A stretch of 30,146 nucleotides of DNA from Gammaproteobacteria bacterium UBA5078 (GTDB taxonomy: Bacteria > Pseudomonadota > Gammaproteobacteria > Pseudomonadales > Pseudohongiellaceae). Below, piece after piece: positions 14,848 to 22,996 of the stretch (positions are counted from its first letter, which is position 1; every line of letters starts with the position of its first letter). Under the pieces are notes generated by a model that was not told where the DNA came from, did no database searches, and worked only from the letters and a program-made list of their open reading frames with translations. Made by a program: the position numbers and the translations under genes. The stretch lies in NCBI GenBank assembly GCA_002416505.1, contig DIAM01000021.1, positions 137,509 to 167,654 on the forward strand, in the 5' to 3' direction.

Positions 14848-14881
14848 GCGAGCAGACCCTAGAACACAACGGAGCCCCGCG

Positions 14882-15754
14882 ATGCCCAACTTAGTACTCC
14901 CTAGCCCCCTCGTGAGAGTGCAATGGCTTGCCGATGCCATTGCCAGCGCTTCCACCAATCTTGTCGTTCTAGATGCCAGCTGGCACATGCCCGCGGCACA
15001 GCGCGACGGCGAGGCGGAATGGCAACAAGCACGCATCCACGGATCTCGCTTCTTCGATTTCGATCGTCGCATTTGCGACCACGATTCGACACTGCCCCAT
15101 ATGATGCCCGATGCGGCGCTATTCACCTCCGAGGCGCAGCGTCTCGGCATCGACAAAGACAGCGTCGTCGTGATCTATGACAGCCTCGGCATACAGACGA
15201 GCCCTCGCGCATGGTGGATGCTGAGGTCGATGGGCTTGAACGAGTGCGCGGTGCTCGATGGTGGCCTACCCGCCTGGCAGGCCGCTGGTTTTGCGATCGA
15301 CAGCAGCGCGCCTAGTGAACAGCCTCTTCGTGGTAATTTTACCGCCAGTTTCCACGCCTCCATGTTCTGCGATTGGCGCGAGGTACTGCGCGCCACTAGC
15401 TCCGAGGAGACGCGCATCTTGGACGCCCGCTCAGCCGACCGCTTCTATGGGCGCGCACCCGAACCCCGAGCGGGGCTGCGCGGGGGGCATATGCCCGGGG
15501 CGCTCAGCCTGCCCTTCGACCGCTTAATAGTCGATGGCCACATGCGACCGAAGCAAGAGTTACAAGCGGCGCTACAAAAGCTAATCGCCCAGGATCAGCA
15601 TCTGATCGCGACCTGCGGCTCCGGCGTCACCTCCTGCGTCATCGCGTTTGCCGCCGCCCTTGTAGGCTATAGAGACATCAGCGTGTACGACGGCTCCTGG
15701 TCGGAATGGGGCGCAGGGGACAAATTACCCGTAACGATTGCCCCGGCAAACTAA
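14882..15754 (+). CDS. sseA: 3-mercaptopyruvate sulfurtransferase (two-domain rhodanese)
   Basis: 290 residues, the normal size, with two rhodanese domains. The N-terminal domain (about 10-140) is inactive. The C-terminal domain (about 160-287) holds the catalytic loop TCGSGVTSC with Cys245. CGSGVT is the mercaptopyruvate-specific version, whereas thiosulfate sulfurtransferases carry CRKGVT. RGGHMPGALSLPF before the loop is also typical. It transfers sulfur from 3-mercaptopyruvate to a thiol acceptor or to cyanide, giving pyruvate and a persulfide, in the cytoplasm. The ATG at 14882, behind CGGAG, fits the family start; an upstream in-frame ATG at 14825 adds 19 unrelated residues. It follows the DAO-like gene closely, which suggests a link with thiol amino acid breakdown. 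Confidence 0.93.
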   Translation: MPNLVLPSPLVRVQWLADAIASASTNLVVLDASWHMPAAQRDGEAEWQQARIHGSRFFDFDRRICDHDSTLPHMMPDAALFTSEAQRLGIDKDSVVVIYDSLGIQTSPRAWWMLRSMGLNECAVLDGGLPAWQAAGFAIDSSAPSEQPLRGNFTASFHASMFCDWREVLRATSSEETRILDARSADRFYGRAPEPRAGLRGGHMPGALSLPFDRLIVDGHMRPKQELQAALQKLIAQDQHLIATCGSGVTSCVIAFAAALVGYRDISVYDGSWSEWGAGDKLPVTIAPAN

Positions 15755-15758
15755 GCGT

Positions 15759-15786
15759 GGGACAGCGCGGTGAAATTTCGTATACT
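15759..15786 (+). promoter_or_regulatory. Candidate sigma-70 promoter for the VC0807-like gene
   Basis: GGGACA (15759-15764) and TATACT (15781-15786, 5 of 6 to the -10 consensus) are 16 bases apart. The expected start point is near 15793, leaving a leader of about 35 bases to the ATG at 15828. Confidence 0.4.
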
Positions 15787-15827
15787 CAGCGGTCCACACG
15801 CACACAAAGCCCCGGTCGAGTAACGCA

Positions 15828-16580
15828 ATGAACGAAGAGAAGACAGCCCAGAAAACCCCTGAGGCGCCTAAGGGCGTAGCGCAGAGCCAGCCCCCTAAGG
15901 GCAGTTTTCTGGCGAATCTGGCGTTCAATATTATTCTGCCGGTCTTTATCCTGAGCAAACTCAGCGGAGACGACAGCCTCGGCCCATCGCTGAGCATCGT
16001 ATTCGCGCTGATGTTCCCTATTGGCTATGGCCTCTGGGATCTGCGCCAATCCGGCAAGATCAACCCTTTCTCGGTTCTCGGGGTGGTCAGCGTATTCCTC
16101 ACAGGCGGCATCAGCCTGCTAGAGCTCGACCCGAAATACATCGCCATCAAAGAGGCCGCCATCCCTGCGATGATCGGCATCGCAGTGCTGTTCACACAGC
16201 GCACACGCTTTCCTCTGGTGAAGACACTGATTCTGAACGCACAACTGGTACGAGTCGAAGCACTCTATGAAGCGCTTGCCCAGAAGGGAATGACGGCGAT
16301 GTTTGAGAAGCGTATGGGGCAGGCCTCTATTATCGTGGCGGGCTCCTTCTTCGTCTCCTCGGTACTGAACTATGTGCTGGCGAAGATTATTCTCGTGAGC
16401 CCACCGGGCACCACCGAGTTTAGTGAAGAGCTGGGCAAGATGACGGCGCTAAGCTACCCGGTCATCGCGCTGCCAAGCATGGTCATTCTAATGCTGGCGA
16501 TCTGGTTCGTCTTCTCACAGATTAAGAAGCTTACGGGCGAGAGCCTAGAGACCTTCTTGGTCGATCAAGATAAGCCCTAA
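15828..16580 (+). CDS. VC0807-like integral membrane protein
   Basis: 250 residues. A proline- and lysine-rich cytoplasmic N-terminus (1-25) is followed by six or seven hydrophobic segments. It looks like the VC0807 family of proteobacterial membrane proteins, sometimes related to the septation protein A group; the landmarks are ILPVFILSKLS near the first helix and FGMTAMFEKR-like basic loops later. No function is established. It ends two bases from the stop of the convergent ferric transporter gene. The assignment is moderately sure and rests on overall pattern rather than a catalytic motif. Confidence 0.65.
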   Translation: MNEEKTAQKTPEAPKGVAQSQPPKGSFLANLAFNIILPVFILSKLSGDDSLGPSLSIVFALMFPIGYGLWDLRQSGKINPFSVLGVVSVFLTGGISLLELDPKYIAIKEAAIPAMIGIAVLFTQRTRFPLVKTLILNAQLVRVEALYEALAQKGMTAMFEKRMGQASIIVAGSFFVSSVLNYVLAKIILVSPPGTTEFSEELGKMTALSYPVIALPSMVILMLAIWFVFSQIKKLTGESLETFLVDQDKP

Positions 16581-16582
16581 GC

Positions 16583-17629
16583 TTAGGCTAGTTTGAATGC
16601 CACTAGGTGGTCCATTTCGATATGGATGCCTATCATCTCACCCTGTGCATGACGATGGTGGCTAGGCACTAGGCTCAGGACTTGCGTCCCATCCGCTAAC
16701 TCCAGCGTGTACAAATACTGCGAACCACGGAAGGCCTTGTCGATCACCTTCGCCGTGGTCGTGCTGGCGTCGTCGTGAATTACGTCGTCGGGGCGAATCA
16801 ACACCATCACCGTGCTGCCCAATGCATAGCCGTGCGGCTCCTGCTCGGACAATAAACCTAGCGCGGTCTGCACTGCATAAGCGTCGCTCACCGTCCCGTT
16901 AAGAAACACTCCTTCCCCTACGAAGTCGGCAACATAGGGACAGCTGGGTTTGTGATAGAGCTCGAAGGGCGTGCTCCACTGCATCAACTCCCCGGCGCGC
17001 ATCACGCCGATCTCATCGGCCATGGCGAAGGCCTCGTACTGGTTGTGGCTCACTAGGATCGCAGTGATGCCATCCTTCTTGAGCACATAACGAATCTCCC
17101 TTGCGAGCTCCTCGCGCAGCTCCACATCGAGGCTTGCGAATGGCTCGTCTAACAACAGGATGCGCGGCTTAGGCGCCATGGCTCGTGCGACGGCCACGCG
17201 TTGCTGCTGACCACCGGAAAGGCGGTGTGGATAGGTATGCAGGTACTCACTAATCTTCAACATCTGCGCGAGCTCCTGCACCCGTGCAGTCTTCTCGCTG
17301 GCGCTCTTGCCGGAGAGGCCGAAGGCGATGTTCTCGGCGATACTGAGGTGGGGGAATAGCGCGTAATCTTGAAACACCATGCCAACCTGACGCTTCTCCA
17401 CTGGCAGGCAAAGCGTCTGATTGCTGACGGCAACTCCGGCAATGCGTATCTCGCCCTCCAAGGCCCTCTCGAAGCCCGCGATGGCGCGCAAGAGCGTGGT
17501 CTTGCCGCAGCCACTGGGGCCAAGCAGGCAGCCGATCGTGCCCTCGCGCAGTTGCAGGGAGATGTCACGGACGATCACGGTGCCCTCTAGGGCGACGGCG
17601 ACATTATTGAGTTCGAGTACTGGGTTCAT
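16583..17629 (-). CDS. fbpC: Ferric iron ABC importer, ATP-binding subunit
   Basis: 348 residues. It hydrolyses ATP to drive iron uptake from the inner face of the membrane. It has Walker A GPSGCGKTT (37-45), signature LSGGQQQRVAVARA, Walker B LLLDEPFASLD and the switch histidine in ILVSHNQYEA. A C-terminal regulatory extension of about 110 residues (TOBE-type) follows, as is normal for FbpC and related CUT1/Fe importers. The start overlaps the end of the permease gene by 26 bp, so translation is probably coupled. Last gene of the fbpABC run. Confidence 0.9.
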   Translation of the reverse strand: MNPVLELNNVAVALEGTVIVRDISLQLREGTIGCLLGPSGCGKTTLLRAIAGFERALEGEIRIAGVAVSNQTLCLPVEKRQVGMVFQDYALFPHLSIAENIAFGLSGKSASEKTARVQELAQMLKISEYLHTYPHRLSGGQQQRVAVARAMAPKPRILLLDEPFASLDVELREELAREIRYVLKKDGITAILVSHNQYEAFAMADEIGVMRAGELMQWSTPFELYHKPSCPYVADFVGEGVFLNGTVSDAYAVQTALGLLSEQEPHGYALGSTVMVLIRPDDVIHDDASTTTAKVIDKAFRGSQYLYTLELADGTQVLSLVPSHHRHAQGEMIGIHIEMDHLVAFKLA

Positions 17630-19319
17630 AACCGGGTCGCGACTTGGAAATGGTTTGGCTGAGGATAATAACAGGGATGATCCCTGCTAACACGATCATC
17701 AGGGCGGTACTGGAGGCCTCGGCGAGGCGCTCTTGATTCGCCAACTCGTAGGTTCGAATGGCGAGAGTATTGAAATTGAAGGGCCGTAGGATCAGCGTGG
17801 CGGGCAACTCCTTGAGTACGTCCACGAACACTAGAAGACTCGCGGTAAGCAGGCTGCCCTTCATCACCGGGATATGCACGCGGCGCAAAATCTGCAGCGG
17901 CCTCAGCCCCAAAGAGCGCCCCACGTCATCCATTGTAGGTTTGATCTTCCCAAGCCCCGCGTCCAGTGTATTCATGGACACAGGCAGGAAACGCACCAGA
18001 TACGCGAACACCACCGCCATCAGCGTGCCGCTAAATAACAGCCCGGTGGAGATATCGAATCGCTCGCGCATCCAGGCATCCAGAGTATTGTCGAACCACG
18101 CGAAAGGTATTAACACGCCAACCGCCACCACCGTGCCAGGTATCGCGTAACCAAGTCCGAGCACTCTTACGATGCCACGCAGAAACACCCCAGGACGCAG
18201 ACGCTTGCTATAGGTGATAAACAACGACAGGAACAGGGCGATCACCGCGGTGATGGTGGCGAGCTTAAGACTATTGGCGAAAAGGCCTAGAAAGTTGGAG
18301 CGATCCAGAAGCTCCCAGGTGTCCATTGCCCATATAGAGAGTTGAATGAATGGGATCAAAAATCCAAAAACCACTGGGAGGAAGCAATAGATCATTGCGC
18401 CCGCTCGCTTCCAGCCGTGCAACTCGATGCGCGGCAGGCGGGAGTATTTATTGCTGGTGTGGTGATAGCGCGCCTTGGACCGAGACCAGTGCTCGGCCAA
18501 CACCAAGCCCAATATAAAGACCATCAGCACGGCAGCCAACTGTGCGGCGGCGATAGGACTGCCCAAGCCGAACCAGGTGCGGTAGATGCCGGTGGTGAAT
18601 GCCGACACGCCGAAATACTGCACGGTGCCGTAGTCCGCAAGGGTCTCCATCAATACCAAGGAGAGCGCGGCCATGATCGCGGGGCGCGCCAAGGGCAGAG
18701 CGACACGACTGAAGGCCTTGAACGGGCTCGCACCGAGCGTACGGGACACCTCTAGCACGCACACGGATTGCTCGATGAAGGCGGTGCGCGTGAGCAGGTA
18801 GACATAGGGGTAGAGCACCAAGGAGAGCATGGTGATTGCGCCACCGATGGAGCGAATCTGCGGGAACCAATAGTCGCCGTAGCGTAGGCCGAAGCTTGCC
18901 CTGATCCAGCTCTGCAGCGGGCCACCGACATCCAGCATGCCGGTATAGGTGTAGGCGATAATATAGGCGGGCATTGCCAGTGGAAGCACCAAAGCCCACT
19001 CCAAGTGACGACTACCCGGGAAGCGCGTCATGGTGACTAGCCAAGCCGGCCCTATGCCGAGTACCAAAACGGCGAGACCAACTCCCACCATGAGCATAGC
19101 GGACTGCGAAATATAGTCGCCAAGCACGGTGGAAGCTAGATGGGACCAAACGCCCTCACTGTTTCCGAAAATGGAGGAGAAGACGGTAATGGTAGGCACA
19201 CTGAGGAGGATGCAGAGCGCTAAAATTGCAAGCGTGAGCCACCGCCCACTGAGCCGGGTTCTCAAAGACGACAAGGCCCCTCGCGGGGCCTCATTTGTGG
19301 CAGTAGTTAATTGCGACAT
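17604..19319 (-). CDS. fbpB: Ferric iron ABC importer, fused permease subunit
   Basis: 571 residues carrying two permease halves in one chain, about 12 helices in all, as in FbpB/SfuB. Each half has an EAA-type coupling loop: the first near VSRTLGASPFKAFSRVALP and the second near VGRSLGLRPLQILRRVHIP. It forms the channel through the inner membrane and receives iron from the periplasmic binding protein encoded just upstream. The start at 19319 lacks a good ribosome binding site. Between it and the preceding gene lies a weak inverted repeat with AACGC/GCGTT arms (19322-19348), which could lower expression of the permease relative to the binding protein. Confidence 0.92.
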   Translation of the reverse strand: MSQLTTATNEAPRGALSSLRTRLSGRWLTLAILALCILLSVPTITVFSSIFGNSEGVWSHLASTVLGDYISQSAMLMVGVGLAVLVLGIGPAWLVTMTRFPGSRHLEWALVLPLAMPAYIIAYTYTGMLDVGGPLQSWIRASFGLRYGDYWFPQIRSIGGAITMLSLVLYPYVYLLTRTAFIEQSVCVLEVSRTLGASPFKAFSRVALPLARPAIMAALSLVLMETLADYGTVQYFGVSAFTTGIYRTWFGLGSPIAAAQLAAVLMVFILGLVLAEHWSRSKARYHHTSNKYSRLPRIELHGWKRAGAMIYCFLPVVFGFLIPFIQLSIWAMDTWELLDRSNFLGLFANSLKLATITAVIALFLSLFITYSKRLRPGVFLRGIVRVLGLGYAIPGTVVAVGVLIPFAWFDNTLDAWMRERFDISTGLLFSGTLMAVVFAYLVRFLPVSMNTLDAGLGKIKPTMDDVGRSLGLRPLQILRRVHIPVMKGSLLTASLLVFVDVLKELPATLILRPFNFNTLAIRTYELANQERLAEASSTALMIVLAGIIPVIILSQTISKSRPGYEPSTRTQ

Positions 19320-19347
19320 CTAACGCGAGTCTTATTCTGTGTAGCGT

Positions 19348-20355
19348 TTACTTCCATCCCGCGCGATCCATAAGGCGCACAGCGTCGGCATTGTGAATGC
19401 CTAATTGATCCAGGGCAATGTCATCGGCCTTGAAATCGCCCCATGACCTGAGCAACTCACTGCTTTGCACATCGTCCCGTATCGGGAACTCATTATTAGT
19501 CTCCGCATACCAATGCTGCGCCTCGTCGCTGACAAGATACTCCATCAGCTTCACCGCGGCGTCCTTGTTCTTCGCCGCCTTGGTCACTGCCGCGCCACTG
19601 ATATTGATGTGTGCGCCGTTGCTATTCTGGTCTGGCCAGAACACCGCCACCGCCTCACCATTGGCGCGGTCGGCAGGGCTAGAAGAGTTCAACAGGCCAG
19701 CGAGGTAATAGCTATTAACGAGGGCGACCTGACACTGACCCGCAGCGATCGCGCTGATCTGCTCTCGGTCTCCGCCCTGCGGGCTGCGCGCGAAATTCGC
19801 GACAAGGCCCTCGGCCCATTGCTCAGTCTGTGCAACGCCATTGCGACTGACCATCGCGGCAACCATCGACTGATTGTAAATATTGGAGGATGATCGCACG
19901 CATATCTTGCCCTTCCATTTCGGGTCGGCCAGATCCGCGTAAGTGGATAAATCGGCGGGATTCACGCGCTCCTTGTCGTACACGATTACGCGCGAGCGCA
20001 AAGACAAGGCATACCAGTATCCTTCGTTATCGCGATAGTTTGCCGGAACTTCCGCATCTAGAAGCGGCGACTGCACGCTCTGCAGAACACCAGCCTCTTT
20101 GGCCCGATAAAGACGGCCGACATCCACGGTGAGCAGCAGATCCGCAGGCGAGTTAGCCCCCTCGAGGGACAGCCGTTGGATGAGCTCGTCCGCACCACCG
20201 GTCACGAGGTTCACCGTGACTCCGGTCTCCTTTGCATAGATGTCGAGAATTGGCTTGATCAGATTCTCTTCTCGAGCCGAATAGATATTCACTTCGTCTG
20301 CCTGTACAAGACTTGCACATAGCACGGTGGCAATGGCTGTGAGGACTCTTCGCAT
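19348..20355 (-). CDS. fbpA: Periplasmic ferric iron-binding protein
   Basis: 335 residues. A signal peptide of about 19 residues ends at LVQA, with the mature protein starting DEVNIYSARE, a sequence typical of FbpA/FutA proteins. The paired tyrosines in VNSYYLAGLL match the Tyr-Tyr pair that binds Fe(III) in this family, and RSSSNIYNQS is another conserved block. It captures ferric iron in the periplasm and delivers it to the permease. ATG at 20355 follows TAGGAG. It is first in the fbpABC run, and its promoter carries a Fur-like half site. Confidence 0.93.
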   Translation of the reverse strand: MRRVLTAIATVLCASLVQADEVNIYSAREENLIKPILDIYAKETGVTVNLVTGGADELIQRLSLEGANSPADLLLTVDVGRLYRAKEAGVLQSVQSPLLDAEVPANYRDNEGYWYALSLRSRVIVYDKERVNPADLSTYADLADPKWKGKICVRSSSNIYNQSMVAAMVSRNGVAQTEQWAEGLVANFARSPQGGDREQISAIAAGQCQVALVNSYYLAGLLNSSSPADRANGEAVAVFWPDQNSNGAHINISGAAVTKAAKNKDAAVKLMEYLVSDEAQHWYAETNNEFPIRDDVQSSELLRSWGDFKADDIALDQLGIHNADAVRLMDRAGWK

Positions 20356-20419
20356 GGCGCTACACTCCTAAAAAACTTGGCTTCTGGGCGAACGATAAAG
20401 CGGCCCAACCGGAGCTCAA

Positions 20420-20448
20420 ATGATAATACATCTTATTTAGCTTTACAA
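20420..20448 (-). promoter_or_regulatory. fbpA promoter overlapped by a Fur-like half site
   Basis: On the minus strand TTGTAA (plus 20443-20448) and TATCAT (plus 20420-20425, 5 of 6 to consensus) are 17 bases apart. The -10 lies inside ATGATAAT (20420-20427), a perfect half of the Fur consensus. The other half, CATCTTAT at 20429-20436, matches only 4 of 8 positions. Iron repression by Fur would be expected for this operon (known for fbp genes); the site here is imperfect. Confidence 0.5.
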
Positions 20449-20466
20449 TCGAAGTCCGCACTAGTT

Positions 20467-20484
20467 CGCTACGCCGCCGTAGCG
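20467..20484 (-). terminator. Hairpin after the MFS transporter gene
   Basis: CGCTACG and CGTAGCG form a perfect 7-bp GC-rich stem around a 4-base loop, 12 bases after the stop of the MFS gene and before the fbpA promoter. No U tract follows, so termination may be partial. It separates two same-strand transcription units. Confidence 0.4.
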
Positions 20485-20495
20485 CCCAAGCCCGC

Positions 20496-21764
20496 TCAAG
20501 GCGCGCGCTCTTCGCCCTCGTAGGGGAAGTCTGGATTTTCCTCTGTGCGAGGGTCAAGCTCGAAGGACATCGGCGTCGTGCTTGGCGCGACGGCACGGAA
20601 GGGCTCGGTCTCGTCGAGCACGGGCAGCACATGTATGCGCCTGCGCGCCGCCAATATGACAGCGAAGCCTGACAGGCAGAGCGTGCTAAACACGAACAGG
20701 CCGCTGGGCCCAAACCACTGCATGAAGGCGGAGGCGATAAAGGAGCCCACCGCGGAGAACAGGCCCATGCACAGCAACATGACACTACCCACCATGACGA
20801 AGTCCTCGGGCGCGGCCCTGTCATTGGCATGGGCGAGGCTTATCGCATATTGCGTCATTACGCAGCCCCCCCACAGGAAGGCGAGCAAGGCCAAGCCCCA
20901 GCTGGGCAGATCGGTAAGCAGCACCAGAAGTGCCGAGATCAGCGCGCCGGCGATGGCCGTGTAGAGCAGCACGATGCGCCGATCGTAGTGGTCCGAGAGG
21001 CGTCCGAGGGGCAGCTGGAACACCGCGCCACCAAGCACGACGACACTCAGGAACAGGGTTAAGGCCTGTGTTTCGAGCCCAATGCCACCCGCGTAGAGGG
21101 GGCCGAGCGACCAGAAGGCACCGGTGACCAAGCCAGTGGCGACCGCCCCCGCCACGCCTGCCGGGGATAGATGCAGCACCTTACGCAGGTCGATGCGCAC
21201 ATTGCCGATGGGCCCTGGCGCCATGGCCGTAGTGAGACAGACTGGAATAAGCGCGAGCGAGAGCAGGATCGCCACCACGATGAACAGCGTCTGCCCGAGC
21301 GGGTCGGCGAGGTTGAGCATCTGCTGCCCCACCATGGTCATACTCATATTGACCACGACGTACACCGAGAGAATGGTGCCGCGAGTCTCGGAGTTGGAGC
21401 GCTCACTGAGCCAGCTCTCGATGGTCATATACAGGCCGGCGATGGCGAAACCGACAGTGAAGCGCAGTATCAGCCATACGAGGGCATAGGGCAGCGAATA
21501 GAACAGCAGCACCAAGGCCGAATAGGTGGAGGTTAGTATGGCGAAGGTGCGGATATGCCCTACCCGCCTGACTAGAAACGGCGTGAGCAGGCAGCCGGTC
21601 ACGAAGCCGACGTAATAGGTCGATCCCATCAGGCCGATCTGAGCGGCGCTGAAGCCGAGCAGCTCCGCGCTGACCGGCAGCAGCGTGAGTTGTAATCCGT
21701 GACCAATGAGTAACAACGCATCTGAGAACAGAAGCGCCACAACGGGTAATAGCATTCTTCGCAT
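20496..21764 (-). CDS. Major facilitator superfamily transporter
   Basis: 422 residues with 12 hydrophobic segments. The MFS cytoplasmic loop between helices 2 and 3 (FLVRRVGHIRTF) and its repeat between helices 8 and 9 (PLGRLSDHYDRR) are visible. Helix 5 region GLYMTIESWLSERS is typical of the YcaD/UPF-type branch of MFS exporters. The C-terminal tail of about 45 residues is acidic and cytoplasmic. The substrate is unknown. The start at 21764 has a weak ribosome binding site; an ATG three codons later is an alternative. It lies upstream of fbpA on the same strand but a hairpin and a separate promoter lie between, so it is probably not part of iron uptake. Confidence 0.88.
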   Translation of the reverse strand: MRRMLLPVVALLFSDALLLIGHGLQLTLLPVSAELLGFSAAQIGLMGSTYYVGFVTGCLLTPFLVRRVGHIRTFAILTSTYSALVLLFYSLPYALVWLILRFTVGFAIAGLYMTIESWLSERSNSETRGTILSVYVVVNMSMTMVGQQMLNLADPLGQTLFIVVAILLSLALIPVCLTTAMAPGPIGNVRIDLRKVLHLSPAGVAGAVATGLVTGAFWSLGPLYAGGIGLETQALTLFLSVVVLGGAVFQLPLGRLSDHYDRRIVLLYTAIAGALISALLVLLTDLPSWGLALLAFLWGGCVMTQYAISLAHANDRAAPEDFVMVGSVMLLCMGLFSAVGSFIASAFMQWFGPSGLFVFSTLCLSGFAVILAARRRIHVLPVLDETEPFRAVAPSTTPMSFELDPRTEENPDFPYEGEERAP

Positions 21765-21956
21765 TAATAAAAACCAGACGGGTTCGCGCAGGCGAATCAG
21801 GCGTCCAGACTTCCTCTAATTTAAATGGTGTACGGCGTAGACCGTAGGGTTTCCAAGAGGATAGAGCACGTGCCACTCAGTCTCAAGGCGTGTGAGCTGG
21901 AAATAAAGCTTAGTAGCTGTGTAACTTATTGGGTATTTCGAGGTAATACTTGGCAA

Positions 21957-22487
21957 ATGACACATTCTATCGACGCCATCGACACCATACTAAACTGCGT
22001 TCGACGCGGCGACCCCAAAGCGTTGGAGTCACTCTACCATACAATCTCGCAACCCCTGTTTGCCTACCTCAGACGCATGGGGCTGGCAGCACACGATGCG
22101 GACGATATTGTGCAAACGGTCTTCTCGCGAGTCTGGCTATATCGCGAATCCTACAAAGGCAGCCAGGGACGAGCCTGGGTTTACCAGATTGCCCGAAATT
22201 GTTTGTATGACGTGCAGAACGCAGCCCGGTTCGACTTCGAACCGCAAGAGGTAGACACAACAGATTTTGGCCCAGAGCAATCACTTCAGGGCACGCAGAT
22301 GCATAAGCGAATACTGCAAGCTCTAGAGACTCTGCCACCATTGAGCCGTGAGGCGATCGTGCTAAGCCGCTTTTCGGGACTCAGCAATACCGAGATCGCA
22401 CAGTTGCTAACGCTGACGCCCAACAACGTCAAGGTGCGCATACACAGGGCTTTGGCGAAATTAAAGGAGGCCCTATATGACGCATAA
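21957..22487 (+). CDS. ECF-type RNA polymerase sigma factor
   Basis: 176 residues containing only regions sigma-2 (about 22-90) and sigma-4 (about 115-172), the ECF layout. DADDIVQTVFSRVW is the core-binding and -10 recognition helix. TLPPLSREAIVLSRFSGLSN followed by EIAQLLTLTPNNVKVRIHRA is the helix-turn-helix for the -35. It would direct transcription of an envelope or stress regulon, probably including its own operon. ATG at 21957 is chosen because the sigma-2 region starts right after it. An in-frame start at 21825 would add 44 residues without family resemblance. Its stop is overlapped by the next gene. A possible ECF-type element GGAAAT lies at 21899-21904, weakly supported. Confidence 0.9.
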   Translation: MTHSIDAIDTILNCVRRGDPKALESLYHTISQPLFAYLRRMGLAAHDADDIVQTVFSRVWLYRESYKGSQGRAWVYQIARNCLYDVQNAARFDFEPQEVDTTDFGPEQSLQGTQMHKRILQALETLPPLSREAIVLSRFSGLSNTEIAQLLTLTPNNVKVRIHRALAKLKEALYDA

Positions 22488-22992
22488 TTCCAAATTAGCT
22501 AACAATCTGGAACAGTGGCAGGAGGTCATTGGCGAAGATGCCGATAGGCTGTGGCAAGCACTCGAGGTCAGTGGGTCACACCGCGCTTTGACCCCACCCG
22601 CTCGGCCTAAACGCTGGCTAAGTTTAGGCAAGATCGCCGCCGCACTGGGCAGCGTAGGGCTTGTTGCACTCCTACAATGGCAAGTGGCGCAAGACAGAGA
22701 CTTACTACGAACCGAGAATTTACAGCTAAGGCTACTCAGTCACAATGCGATGCAGCAACTGGAGGCGCTCACTCAAATACAGAATCTGTCACCTGAGACG
22801 GCGATGACAGTCGCGCCGCAGTTGCTCTCGATGCTGACAAATTCGGAAGACCCGAATGTACAACTCAGTGCCTTGGAGGCTTTGATCCGCTTGCAGCTCA
22901 TTCGCAGCGCGGCCGACTTACCGACATTCACCTCGGAACAAGGTCAGGCACGTTTCATCGCCGCAACCTATCAACAGTTATATGGAGAGTAA
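22477..22992 (+). CDS. One-helix membrane protein in anti-sigma position, no zinc finger
   Basis: 171 residues, unnamed family. An N-terminal cytoplasmic part of about 48 residues is followed by one membrane helix (about 51-67), a charged stretch that may be a short coiled coil (70-100), and a C-terminal helical part (103-145) suggestive of a HEAT-type repeat (PETAMTVAPQLLSML, then DPNVQLSALEALIRLQL). Its start overlaps the sigma factor stop by 11 bp, which is the standard position of an anti-sigma factor. The N-terminus has no HxxxCxxC zinc finger and in fact no cysteine. So sigma binding, if it happens, would use another fold. The role is inferred from position alone. Confidence 0.6.
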   Translation: MTHNSKLANNLEQWQEVIGEDADRLWQALEVSGSHRALTPPARPKRWLSLGKIAAALGSVGLVALLQWQVAQDRDLLRTENLQLRLLSHNAMQQLEALTQIQNLSPETAMTVAPQLLSMLTNSEDPNVQLSALEALIRLQLIRSAADLPTFTSEQGQARFIAATYQQLYGE

Positions 22993-22996
22993 GCCT

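Noticed and set aside
14825..14881. Upstream extension of the sulfurtransferase start
   Set aside because: The extra 19 residues do not resemble the family, and the extended -10 promoter element and Shine-Dalgarno fit the start at 14882.
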